Origin: Enterobacteriaceae bacterium 89
GTDB taxonomy: Bacteria; Pseudomonadota; Gammaproteobacteria; Enterobacterales; Enterobacteriaceae
DNA: 64,000 bases
Assembly (NCBI GenBank): GCA_014156375.1
Contig: RQJH01000002.1
Location: forward strand, 1,208,331-1,272,330
Direction of reading: 5' to 3'
The notes below the pieces were generated by a model. That model saw only the letters and a list, made by a program, of their open reading frames with translations. It had not been told where the DNA came from and did not search any database. A program made the position numbers and the translations under genes. Position 1 is the first letter of the stretch. Every line of letters begins with the position of its first letter. Positions 28,567-36,319 of this stretch are shown piece after piece.

Positions 28567-29708
28567 TGGAAACTTTATTACTGCTGACCTATGCAGCACT
28601 TTGCGTCATTATCTTTAAAGTCTTTAAAATCCCTCTCAATAAGTGGACCGTGCCAACGGCCGTGCTGGGCGGTATTATTTTCATCACTCTGATCATTCTG
28701 GGGATGAACTATAACTTTCCTTTCAGCGAAGACGGTAAACAGGCTTTCCGTACCGTACCGATAGTCTCTCAGGTTCGCGGCCGCGTGATTGACGTGCCGG
28801 TGAAAGCCAATATGCCGTTGAACAAAGGTGATGTGCTGTTCCGCATCGACCCGACGCCGTTCCAGGCCAAAGTCGACAAACTGCGTGCTGAAATCAAGCA
28901 GGCCAGCCAGAATGCGCTCTCCCTTGATTCCAGCCTCAACCAGGCGACCGCCGATCTGAACAAAGCCATTGCCGATCGCGATCAGGCCAAACGTGAATAC
29001 TCCCGTTACGCCGCAGGCCATGCTCAGGGCGCGTTTTCCGATCAGATGGTCGACACCCGGCTGCAGACTTATAAAGCCGCTGAAGCTACGGTTGCCGCTG
29101 CTCAGGCACAGGTTGAACACGCTAAAAATAGTGTGAATTCGGTGATCAACGGCGAAAACACTCAGGTTGCCTCGCTGATGGCACAGTTACGAAGAGCAGA
29201 GTTTAAGCTCGAAAATACCGTCGTCAGAGCGCCTTCTGCGGGCTACGTAAGTATGGTCGGTCTGCGGGAAGGGACGATGTCCACCGCGCTCGGTTTAGCG
29301 CCGGTGATGACGTTTGTTCCCGACGACGAGCAAAGCAAAAATACCTATGTCGCCGCGTTTCGCCAGAATGCCACCCTGCGCCTGAAGCCGGGCTACAAAG
29401 CCGAACTGTTGTTCCCGTCGATTCCGGGTACGGTATTCAGCGGTGAAGTGGAACAGGTGCTGCCTGCGATTGGCGAAAGCCAGTTCCAGGGCCAGGGCAA
29501 ACTGCTGACCACCGCAGATGTCGCCAATCAGGGACGCGTGCTGGTGATGGTCAAAGCCACCGATCCACGGCTGGCTGATTACAAATTACCGCAGGGCGCT
29601 CAGGTTGAGATTGCGGTGTACTCAGACCATCTCAAAGAGATCTCGATCATACGTAAAATTTTGATTCGTATGAGCAGCTGGGAAAACTACGTTTACCTCG
29701 ATCACTAA
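28566..29708 (+). CDS. HlyD-family membrane fusion protein, YiaV-like
   Basis: A 380-residue inner membrane-anchored periplasmic adaptor. Two N-terminal helices (about 2-19 and 30-50) are followed by the split lipoyl/biotinyl half-motif VRGRVIDVPVKANMPLNKGDVLFRIDP, a long alpha-hairpin coiled coil (about 95-215), the second half-motif (VRAPSAGYVSMVGLREG) and a beta-barrel domain. Partnered with the DUF3302 protein exactly as yiaW-yiaV in E. coli, where the pair is at a different map position. Without a pump or outer membrane channel nearby, the transported substrate cannot be guessed. Confidence 0.88.
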   Translation: METLLLLTYAALCVIIFKVFKIPLNKWTVPTAVLGGIIFITLIILGMNYNFPFSEDGKQAFRTVPIVSQVRGRVIDVPVKANMPLNKGDVLFRIDPTPFQAKVDKLRAEIKQASQNALSLDSSLNQATADLNKAIADRDQAKREYSRYAAGHAQGAFSDQMVDTRLQTYKAAEATVAAAQAQVEHAKNSVNSVINGENTQVASLMAQLRRAEFKLENTVVRAPSAGYVSMVGLREGTMSTALGLAPVMTFVPDDEQSKNTYVAAFRQNATLRLKPGYKAELLFPSIPGTVFSGEVEQVLPAIGESQFQGQGKLLTTADVANQGRVLVMVKATDPRLADYKLPQGAQVEIAVYSDHLKEISIIRKILIRMSSWENYVYLDH

Positions 29709-29715
29709 TGCTTTT

Positions 29716-29735
29716 CCCCTCCGCACGCGGAGGGG
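29716..29735. terminator. hairpin between convergent genes
   Basis: CCCCTCCG (29716-29723), loop CACG, CGGAGGGG (29728-29735). Perfect stem between the convergent YiaV-like and GGDEF genes; T4 precedes it on the plus strand and no clear U-run follows on either strand. Confidence 0.4.
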
Positions 29736-29739
29736 ATCC

Positions 29740-31446
29740 TTAGCCCCTCTCAGGTAATCCGCAAATCCTGTCCCTTCCGCTGTTCTTCGCTTTATATAAC
29801 TCCGCATCGGCCTGCGACAGCACATCGCTCAGCTCTTTTTTCCATCCTGAAGCCACGCCAAAGCTGGCGGTGATAGTAAAAGGTTCTCCCTGCGGGCCAG
29901 TAAACTGCAGCCTGCGGATCTCATTCTGAATACGGTTGGTATAGCCAGAAACGTCTTCGTGACCCTGAGTACGGAACACCACGGCGAACTCTTCTCCTCC
30001 AAGACGTCCGATGATGTCGCCCGGACGGCTGTACTGCTTCAGCGTTGTTGCCAGCTTAACCAGCACTTTGTCACCCGTTGGATGCCCCCAGGTGTCGTTA
30101 ATGGATTTGAAGTGATCAACGTCCAGCATTACCAGCCAGGCGGGGAAATCGGCGCTAGCCTGGCGCAGCAGCTCACCGGCACGGGCATCAAACGCCCGGC
30201 GATTAAACAGATGAGTCAGCGGATCTTCCTCTGACTGGCGCTGAAGTTTTTTACTCAGGCTGGTTTGCTCACGCAGCTTATTGCCCAGCGTCCCCAGCGA
30301 CGAAAAGAGCTCCTGCACTTCTTCCGCATCACCTTCGTTCATCAGGGTATCGTGCTGTTCACCGCTAATGAACCCGGTAGCAATCTGATTCAGCCTCAGG
30401 ATCGGCTGAAGAACGCGGGTACGAATGTAGTAAATCAGGCCAGCGGTCAGGGCACAAAGCGCAATTAGAATGGCAATCACCCGGACCAGATGCAGGAGGG
30501 CTTCTCTTTCGGTCTGCTGAAAGTGCTTTTTGACCCCCGTGAGATACTTCTCAAGCAGCTCGTCGAAAGTGCTCAGGCTGTTGTGATAGCGAACGGCAAA
30601 GCTTTCAGCATCCACGCTGTACGGCATCGCTCTTTTGCTTTCATCCATCAGTTGAGTGATGAGCGTAGCCCCTTCCTTTTGAAACTGTTGATGAGTGGTG
30701 TTCAGCAGCGGGCGGAAATCACTGAGAAAACCGGCCTCGTCTCCCTGAGTCTGAAGGATCCACCACAGTACATTGATACGTTCCATCCCCCGACTTAGCG
30801 CTTCAACGTTCTCAAGAGGGATCGGCGTTTTGGTCGCCAGCGGGATCAGCAGCTGCGAGCCCAATCGCCCAGCAGAATCGCGCAATTCACCCAAAGCCTG
30901 AGCCCGTAAAATGGGCCCCAGCGCCGAAGGTTCGAGCAGTAAAAACTCGCGGGTATGGCGAAACAGGGCTTCGTGATAAAAATCGGTCGTCGCCACCATC
31001 TCGTCAATGGTCTGCTGAGCCCGCACGGGATCGCTAAGTTCAGCGTGGCGATAAAAATCGATGCTTTCGCGGGAATGCCGCAGCTGGTCTGCCGTTGCGG
31101 CCATTAATGCCGGGGATAGCAAATTTTTGGGGATTTTCGCTATATCCCTGTCGGTCAACTGGCGGCTTTTTTCCAGTGCAGCCCAGGCCGCCTCTTTATT
31201 CGCCGCAGGACTCAGCACCAGCTCATTGCCATAGGCCCGCTCGCTTGCCAGGTCGTTAGAGGTCTGAAGCACAAGGTAAAAGTTATCAAACTGAGTGACA
31301 TCGGAACGGGCAAGATGCCAGGCGTTCCACGACCCTGAAACCAGCCACCAGGAAAGTATGGATGTCAGCACAATCGTGGCTGCCGCCGACCCCCACAGAT
31401 AGCGGAGAACGTTGGAGGAAGACGAGGTTTTGTTTACTGTTTTCAT
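29740..31446 (-). CDS. membrane diguanylate cyclase (GGDEF), first of a paralogous pair
   Basis: A 568-residue protein that should make cyclic di-GMP from two GTP. Layout: short cytoplasmic N-terminus, membrane helix at about 15-37, a roughly 280-residue periplasmic helical sensor domain, a second helix at about 320-342, a HAMP-like linker, and a GGDEF domain from about 405. The active site is GGEEF at 483-487, and the inhibitory RxxD site is intact (RPGD, five residues before it), so activity and product inhibition are both expected. The sensor shares ALGELRDSAGRLGS and a ...LWWIL motif with the cyclase at 33418-35103. Ligand unknown; no EAL domain. Confidence 0.92.
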   Translation of the reverse strand: MKTVNKTSSSSNVLRYLWGSAAATIVLTSILSWWLVSGSWNAWHLARSDVTQFDNFYLVLQTSNDLASERAYGNELVLSPAANKEAAWAALEKSRQLTDRDIAKIPKNLLSPALMAATADQLRHSRESIDFYRHAELSDPVRAQQTIDEMVATTDFYHEALFRHTREFLLLEPSALGPILRAQALGELRDSAGRLGSQLLIPLATKTPIPLENVEALSRGMERINVLWWILQTQGDEAGFLSDFRPLLNTTHQQFQKEGATLITQLMDESKRAMPYSVDAESFAVRYHNSLSTFDELLEKYLTGVKKHFQQTEREALLHLVRVIAILIALCALTAGLIYYIRTRVLQPILRLNQIATGFISGEQHDTLMNEGDAEEVQELFSSLGTLGNKLREQTSLSKKLQRQSEEDPLTHLFNRRAFDARAGELLRQASADFPAWLVMLDVDHFKSINDTWGHPTGDKVLVKLATTLKQYSRPGDIIGRLGGEEFAVVFRTQGHEDVSGYTNRIQNEIRRLQFTGPQGEPFTITASFGVASGWKKELSDVLSQADAELYKAKNSGRDRICGLPERG

Positions 31447-31624
31447 TATTCAGGCAAGCCATGACTGATAAAACCATCTGTTCAATGGCTCTAAGTCTAT
31501 ATCGGAACTGAATAATTAACGCGAAGACTTAACAAACGGAGGGAATAATTTTTACTACATTGAAGCGCATTGCTACGGCGCAGAGCATTCCTCAGGCCCG
31601 AAGCCGGACCAGAGGAAATCCGGC

Positions 31625-32359
31625 TTAGGCTCCCTGACGGGTCGCAGCCAGAACGATCTCACGGATGCAGACATATTTCGGCTGAGAGTAGGCGTACTCA
31701 ATTGCATGAGCCACATCTTCAGGGCTCAGGACTTTACCGCCCATATCTTCTTTCCAGCTCTGGTAGCCCGCTTTGATATCTTCACTGGTGGTATGACTCA
31801 GCAGTTCAGTCTCAACGGCACCTGGCGCAATCACAACCACACGCACGTTATGGGCGGACAGCTCTTCGCGCAGGTTTTCCGACAGGCCGTGAACCGCAAA
31901 CTTAGTTCCGACATACACGGTGTGGTTCGGGAAAGTTTTACGCCCGGCAATAGAGCTGATGTTGATGATGGTCCCGGCTTTACGTTCGATCATCCCTTTG
32001 GTCACCGCGTGAACGCCGTTCAGCAGGCCTTTGACGTTAACGTCCAGCATCTGCTCCCATTCGTCCGGATTCTGCTCATCCACGTTGCCCAGCAACATCA
32101 CGCCTGCGTTGTTCACCATCGCGTCAACCGGACCAAATTTGGCTTCCGCTTCGGCAATCGCTGCGGCAACGGCCTTGCGGTCGGTTACATCAACGGACAG
32201 GCAAAGGGTGTTTGGCAGATTCAGCGCGGTCATACGATCCACGCGACGAGCCAGCAGCAGCAGCGCATGACCCTTTGCAGAAAGCAGTTTAGCCGTCGCC
32301 AGACCAATGCCTGAGCTGGCACCAGTGATCACAACTAAAGGTTTGATTTCAGTCTTCAT
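31625..32359 (-). CDS. short-chain dehydrogenase/reductase
   Basis: A 244-residue classical SDR. The cofactor motif TGASSGIG is at about 12-19, NNAGV at about 83-87, the catalytic Ser in INISSIAG and the YxxxK pair in YVGTKFA. An Arg-Arg after the second strand (LLARRVDR) suggests NADP(H) preference. Sequence resembles YdfG/serine-dehydrogenase-type SDRs and uncharacterised SDRs often paired with LysR regulators. It is divergent from a LysR gene with a 97-bp gap, so probably its target. Substrate unknown. Confidence 0.9.
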   Translation of the reverse strand: MKTEIKPLVVITGASSGIGLATAKLLSAKGHALLLLARRVDRMTALNLPNTLCLSVDVTDRKAVAAAIAEAEAKFGPVDAMVNNAGVMLLGNVDEQNPDEWEQMLDVNVKGLLNGVHAVTKGMIERKAGTIINISSIAGRKTFPNHTVYVGTKFAVHGLSENLREELSAHNVRVVVIAPGAVETELLSHTTSEDIKAGYQSWKEDMGGKVLSPEDVAHAIEYAYSQPKYVCIREIVLAATRQGA

Positions 32360-32456
32360 TAGTTTTTCCTGATAAAAAAAATTGATGTCGACACTTTAAA
32401 TCTGAACGAATACGGTGAAAAATGGTTTATTTTTCTCACAGCCATAATAAATTTCT

Positions 32457-33284
32457 ATGGATAAACGACAACTCAGCGCCTTCATCTGTGTGTTTGAAGA
32501 GCGCAACATTACCCGGGCCTCTGAACAGTTAAGTCTGACACAGCCTGCGTTATCCGCCACTATCAAGGCACTGGAAGAGGAGCTGGGCACCCTGCTCTTC
32601 GTGCGCAAGCCGCGTGGCGTGGACGTTACGGAAGATGCGCGGGCGCTTTATCCGCACGCCAGACGGATGATCGACGAAATGACGGCATTGACTTCACGCT
32701 TTCGCCAGCGTCGTGACAAAGCGCCGCTGACGATAGGGATTGAGCAGGACATCGCCGCCGCCAGCCTTAAGTTTTTACTGGAAAAATGCCGCGCAGAGCT
32801 GCCGGATGCTTTAATCACCCTGGATCCTGGCTGCACCGGCGATATCCGCTTTGGCTGTGAAAGCCTGCGCTGTGAAGACGAACTGTTTATGCCGCTGTTT
32901 GAAGAGCGCTACGTGCTGGCCTTTCCGGAGAGCCACCCCTTCGCCACGCTCGACGAGGTGACCGCAGAACAACTTTGTAACCAGCAGTGGATCATGACGC
33001 CAGGCCACGATTCGCATCAGCGATTTTTACCCTTCTACGGCGTTAATGCTGAGATGCCGGCGGCCAACGCAGGCAGCTTTACGCTGGCGCTGGATCTGGT
33101 GGAAGCCGGGTTCGGATTGACCATCGCACCGGCTTTGCTGGTTGAATCGCGCTGCGACCTGGCGTGCCGCCCTCTTCCCGGTTACCCGCTGATGCGTCGG
33201 GTGGGCATCTGCTACGCCATTCAGGCGACGGAAAATCCTGAGGTGCAGCGTTTACTCGATGGTTTACACCAAATCAGCGGCTAA
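32457..33284 (+). CDS. LysR-family transcriptional regulator
   Basis: A 275-residue LysR-type regulator. The winged helix-turn-helix is at about 1-60 (RQLSAFICVFEERNITRASEQLSLTQPALSATIKALEEELGTLLFVRKPRG) and the effector-binding domain follows from about 85. Target and effector unknown; the divergent SDR gene is the likely target, with the operator in the 97-bp gap. In that gap an A/T-rich stretch is visible but no clear T-N11-A palindrome could be picked with confidence. Confidence 0.92.
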   Translation: MDKRQLSAFICVFEERNITRASEQLSLTQPALSATIKALEEELGTLLFVRKPRGVDVTEDARALYPHARRMIDEMTALTSRFRQRRDKAPLTIGIEQDIAAASLKFLLEKCRAELPDALITLDPGCTGDIRFGCESLRCEDELFMPLFEERYVLAFPESHPFATLDEVTAEQLCNQQWIMTPGHDSHQRFLPFYGVNAEMPAANAGSFTLALDLVEAGFGLTIAPALLVESRCDLACRPLPGYPLMRRVGICYAIQATENPEVQRLLDGLHQISG

Positions 33285-33417
33285 TTTATTTTTGCATAAC
33301 CCCAGCCTGTCATGTCTTTTTGCGGACTGTTAAAGTCCACGGCTTTACTTTTCTCATTCATTTTTTTAGTGAGAGAGCCATTCTGCCGTACCGTTCGAAA
33401 GCCTGATACAGAAAGAC

Positions 33418-35103
33418 ATGAAACTGAATAGCAAAAAGATCCTGAAAAATGCCGAAATCATGAGGATCATGATTTTCATGTCCTGTGCGCTGGCGCTAAT
33501 CGCCGCCGCACTGAGCTGGTGGCAAATTACCTCAGTTTCTCACAACTATTCAGCAGCGCTGGAACGCGCGCAAAAATTCAACACCATTAAGCTAATTCTG
33601 ACCACAGAACATTTAATCGGCAACGAACGAGGCTACACCAACGAATATTTGCTGAGCACGGCAAGCAATGAGCAGAATGCCAAAAATGCACTGCAGATCA
33701 ATCGTCGTAAAACTGACGCCTCGCTCTCACAGATAAGAGAGATCCCCGAACTTATCCCTGAGCTCAATAACTTCGAAAATGAACTCGACCGCGCCAGACA
33801 CAGCATTGATGCAGTGATGAACGATGCCAAAAGATCGCCTGAGGATATCAAAGACAATCTGGATGTCTCACTGAAATCAACGGATGTGTTTAACCAATTG
33901 ATGATCAACACTATCGTTGGCTACGCCAGCAGCGATGTTACCGTGGCGGGCTATTTTTATAACCTGCTGGCGCTGGGGGAAATTCGCGACACCCTGGGCC
34001 GCATGGCAACGCCTTATATCTACTCCTTACGTTTCGACAAACCGCTGACGGCCAAAGATATCTCTCTGACCACCAAACGTGAGACCCGGCTAAGCCTGCT
34101 GTGGACGCTGCTTGATGGCCTGAAATACAACAAGGATTTGAGCGGTGACCTGCTGACGGCCAAAAGAGATTACAACACCAAAATCAACTATCTGGTTGAC
34201 ACCTCAGATGATGAATCTTCAGATAATGTATCCAGGCCGAAGGACATCGATCTGTTCCTGATTCAGTATCGCGAGGGGCTAAGCAGTTTCTACTCGCTCG
34301 AAAGTCATTATCTGGACCACCTAAATGGTATTTTCCACACTCAGACGACCAGTTCCCTTTCACAGCTGATTACGGTGATAGTTTCGCTGCTGGTTCTGCT
34401 GTGTATCATCATCACTATCTGTGCGTTTATTAATATCAAAGTGCTGAACCCACTGCTGATGCTCAATCAGACCGTTCGCAACGTGATTGGCGGAAATATT
34501 CATGCCAGTAAACTTAGTGCAGGTGGTGCAGCCGAGATCCAGTGCCTGTTCCAGTCGATCGATATCCTTGACGATGCGTTTAAAGAGCAAAAAGCAGAGG
34601 CTAAAGATCTGACCCGGAAAATTAATGAGGATCCGCTGACCGGGCTCAACAACCGTCGCGGCTTTGATGAGCTCTCAAAGACTATGCTCACCGGCATGCA
34701 GAAAAACCAAATCAAATGGCTGGCGATGATTGATATTGACCACTTCAAATCGATTAACGACACCTGGGGCCATCCTTTCGGTGATAAGGTCCTTGTTGGC
34801 CTGGGGAGAGCGCTGCAAAGCACCTGCCGCGAAAGCGACTTCGTTGCCCGCCTGGGTGGCGAAGAGTTTGTGATGGTGTTTCATGCCGATTCAGAAACAC
34901 AGGCAAAGAAAGCGCTAGCACGCTTTCAGGAGAATATCAGAGCGCTGCGTTTTACCACCGCCGAAGATGAAACGGTGGCGATCACCGCCAGCTTCGGCGC
35001 CGTTCAGGTCGATGATTCTCCCGTGGAAGAGCTGCTCAAGTCTGCAGATTCCGCCCTATATCAGGCTAAAAAATCTGGCCGCGACCGGATTTGCTGGGCG
35101 TAA
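33418..35103 (+). CDS. membrane diguanylate cyclase (GGDEF), second of the pair
   Basis: A 561-residue protein with the same plan as the cyclase at 29740-31446: membrane helix at about 17-37, helical periplasmic sensor with LLALGEIRDTLGRMAT and LSLLWTLL, second helix at about 318-342 (TVIVSLLVLLCIIITICAFI), HAMP-like linker and GGDEF domain from about 402. Active site GGEEF at 480-484 and intact I-site (RESD, five residues before). It has EDPLTGLNNRRGFDE at the domain start and FGDKVLV. Expected to be an active, feedback-inhibited cyclase. Somewhat more A/T-rich than backbone genes. Confidence 0.92.
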   Translation: MKLNSKKILKNAEIMRIMIFMSCALALIAAALSWWQITSVSHNYSAALERAQKFNTIKLILTTEHLIGNERGYTNEYLLSTASNEQNAKNALQINRRKTDASLSQIREIPELIPELNNFENELDRARHSIDAVMNDAKRSPEDIKDNLDVSLKSTDVFNQLMINTIVGYASSDVTVAGYFYNLLALGEIRDTLGRMATPYIYSLRFDKPLTAKDISLTTKRETRLSLLWTLLDGLKYNKDLSGDLLTAKRDYNTKINYLVDTSDDESSDNVSRPKDIDLFLIQYREGLSSFYSLESHYLDHLNGIFHTQTTSSLSQLITVIVSLLVLLCIIITICAFINIKVLNPLLMLNQTVRNVIGGNIHASKLSAGGAAEIQCLFQSIDILDDAFKEQKAEAKDLTRKINEDPLTGLNNRRGFDELSKTMLTGMQKNQIKWLAMIDIDHFKSINDTWGHPFGDKVLVGLGRALQSTCRESDFVARLGGEEFVMVFHADSETQAKKALARFQENIRALRFTTAEDETVAITASFGAVQVDDSPVEELLKSADSALYQAKKSGRDRICWA

Positions 35104-35207
35104 ATAGATTCACAAAATCAATAGGTAAATATGTTACAGGTCATGGTAGTCCCTTCCTTTTAAGCTATCTTTAGCAGCTGATAGCTTCATGGAAAGAAGG
35201 TGCCAAC

Positions 35208-36008
35208 ATGTCTGTATCAGTCAGCGTATTGCTGGAAAACCAGCGAAATCGCAGCATGAAAAATACTCTGCATGCGAAAGCCGGGTTAAGCCTGTTTATC
35301 CAGGACGAAAATGACGCAATACTTTTCGATACCGGCCCAGACGACAGCTTTCTGCATAATGCCGCACAGATGGGCGTTGATCTGACAAAATTGACCGCCG
35401 TTGTTCTTTCACACGGGCATTACGATCACAGCGGCGGTGTTCCCTGGATCCCAGAAAGCTGCCGAATAATCTGCCATCCCCAAATCGCAGTGGAACGCTA
35501 CTCTGCCGTTAAATTTGCTGGTTTTACGGTCAAAATTAAGAAATTATCTCCCAATGTTGATTATTGCCGTCAGCGCATGGAATACCACAGCCAACCTGTT
35601 CAAATTAGCGACCGCTTCGTTTGGTCCGGGATTATTCCTGTGACTAAGCCCAAAGCATACGGTGTGCTGAAGGGATCCAAACCCGATATTGACTATGTAG
35701 AAGATGAAGGTGTTTTGATTTATAAATCCGATCGCGGGCTGATCATATTTATCGGATGCGGACATCGCGGGCTCATTGATATTGTTCGGCACTGCCAGAA
35801 AATCACCGGAATCAATCATATACATGCTCTGTTCGGCGGTTTTCATCTTCGCTCAGCCTCTCCCGGCAAGCTTTGGGAAATCAGGCAATTTCTACTTGAG
35901 CAAAAGCCTGACAACATTATGGGCTGCCATTGTACGGGGACATGGGGACGCTTATGGTTACCAGACCCCGTAACGCCAGCAACAGGTGATGTTTTTGTTC
36001 TTGGGTAG
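35208..36008 (+). CDS. metallo-beta-lactamase-fold hydrolase (DHPS-like subgroup)
   Basis: A 266-residue MBL-fold protein. Metal ligands: SHGHYDHSGG (HxHxDH, about 70-79), FIGCGHRGLID (His near 187) and GGFHLRSA (His near 212), with a late GCHCTGTWG motif typical of the 7,8-dihydropterin-6-methyl-(ribofuranosyl)aminobenzene-phosphate synthase-like subgroup. Members in bacteria without methanopterin have unknown substrates, so no reaction is assigned. ATG 35208 follows AAGAAGG. It is the last backbone-like gene before the thrW island. Confidence 0.85.
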   Translation: MSVSVSVLLENQRNRSMKNTLHAKAGLSLFIQDENDAILFDTGPDDSFLHNAAQMGVDLTKLTAVVLSHGHYDHSGGVPWIPESCRIICHPQIAVERYSAVKFAGFTVKIKKLSPNVDYCRQRMEYHSQPVQISDRFVWSGIIPVTKPKAYGVLKGSKPDIDYVEDEGVLIYKSDRGLIIFIGCGHRGLIDIVRHCQKITGINHIHALFGGFHLRSASPGKLWEIRQFLLEQKPDNIMGCHCTGTWGRLWLPDPVTPATGDVFVLG

Positions 36009-36190
36009 TTCATGAAGAATCAGAGCGAATTCATGTTTAAGCCGGAGCTAAAATATATTATTTCGTTAGCGCTTTTGTGATGTTCGAGAGTGAGCAGTTT
36101 ATATCTATTTAGGTAGTGAAATTCAGTGTGGCCACTACAGAGTAGTCATTCTTGGAAGTCATTTTGTGAATGAAATAGGAGTTGGAGAAA

Positions 36191-36206
36191 TGGTGCGATA
36201 ATAGGA
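36191..36206 (+). repeat. distal attachment-site-like repeat of the thrW 3' end
   Basis: TGGTGCGATAATAGGA here matches TGGTGCCGATAATAGGA at 38929-38945 (the CCA end of thrW read on the plus strand) with one missing C, in the same orientation. This is the pattern left when an integrase uses a tRNA 3' end as attachment site. The pair brackets 2.7 kb. Confidence 0.65.
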
Positions 36207-36262
36207 ACAAAATAAACACCCAACCTAATGTTTCATAAGAAAAAAACAAATACAAACAAACC

Positions 36263-36310
36263 AAATGCCCCCTAAAATGCCCCCAAACACACTGCTAGTC
36301 TGGGGGCATT
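36263..36310. repeat. three AATGCCCCC-type repeats (two direct, one inverted)
   Basis: Copies at 36263-36272 (AAATGCCCCC) and 36276-36284 (AATGCCCCC), and an inverted copy at 36302-36310 (GGGGGCATT). Spacing and position just inside the att-like repeat would suit integrase arm-type or excisionase sites. The inverted pair also forms the hairpin listed as the terminator of the large ATPase gene. Confidence 0.5.
36276..36310 (-). terminator. possible terminator of the GHKL ATPase-nuclease gene
   Basis: AATGCCCCCA (36276-36285) pairs with TGGGGGCATT (36301-36310), a 10-bp stem with a 15-base loop, 10 bp behind the stop. On the minus strand it is followed by TTTA, a short U-run. Confidence 0.5.
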
Positions 36311-36319
36311 ATTCACAAA

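Larger units (their letters stand above)
36009..36319. other. 311-bp junction region at the left edge of the thrW island
   Basis: A/T-rich. Contains a degenerate copy of the thrW 3' end (36191-36206) and three ATGCCCCC-type repeats (36263-36310). Only a 22-codon frame without known features (near 36012) is present. Confidence 0.6.

Noticed and set aside
31601..31626. AAGCCGGA/TCCGGCTT hairpin at the SDR 3' end
   Set aside because: Overlaps the stop codon and lacks a U-run on the minus strand; termination not supported.
35162..35187. AAGCTATC/GATAGCTT hairpin before the MBL gene
   Set aside because: No U-run and weak loop; could be chance, so not called a terminator.
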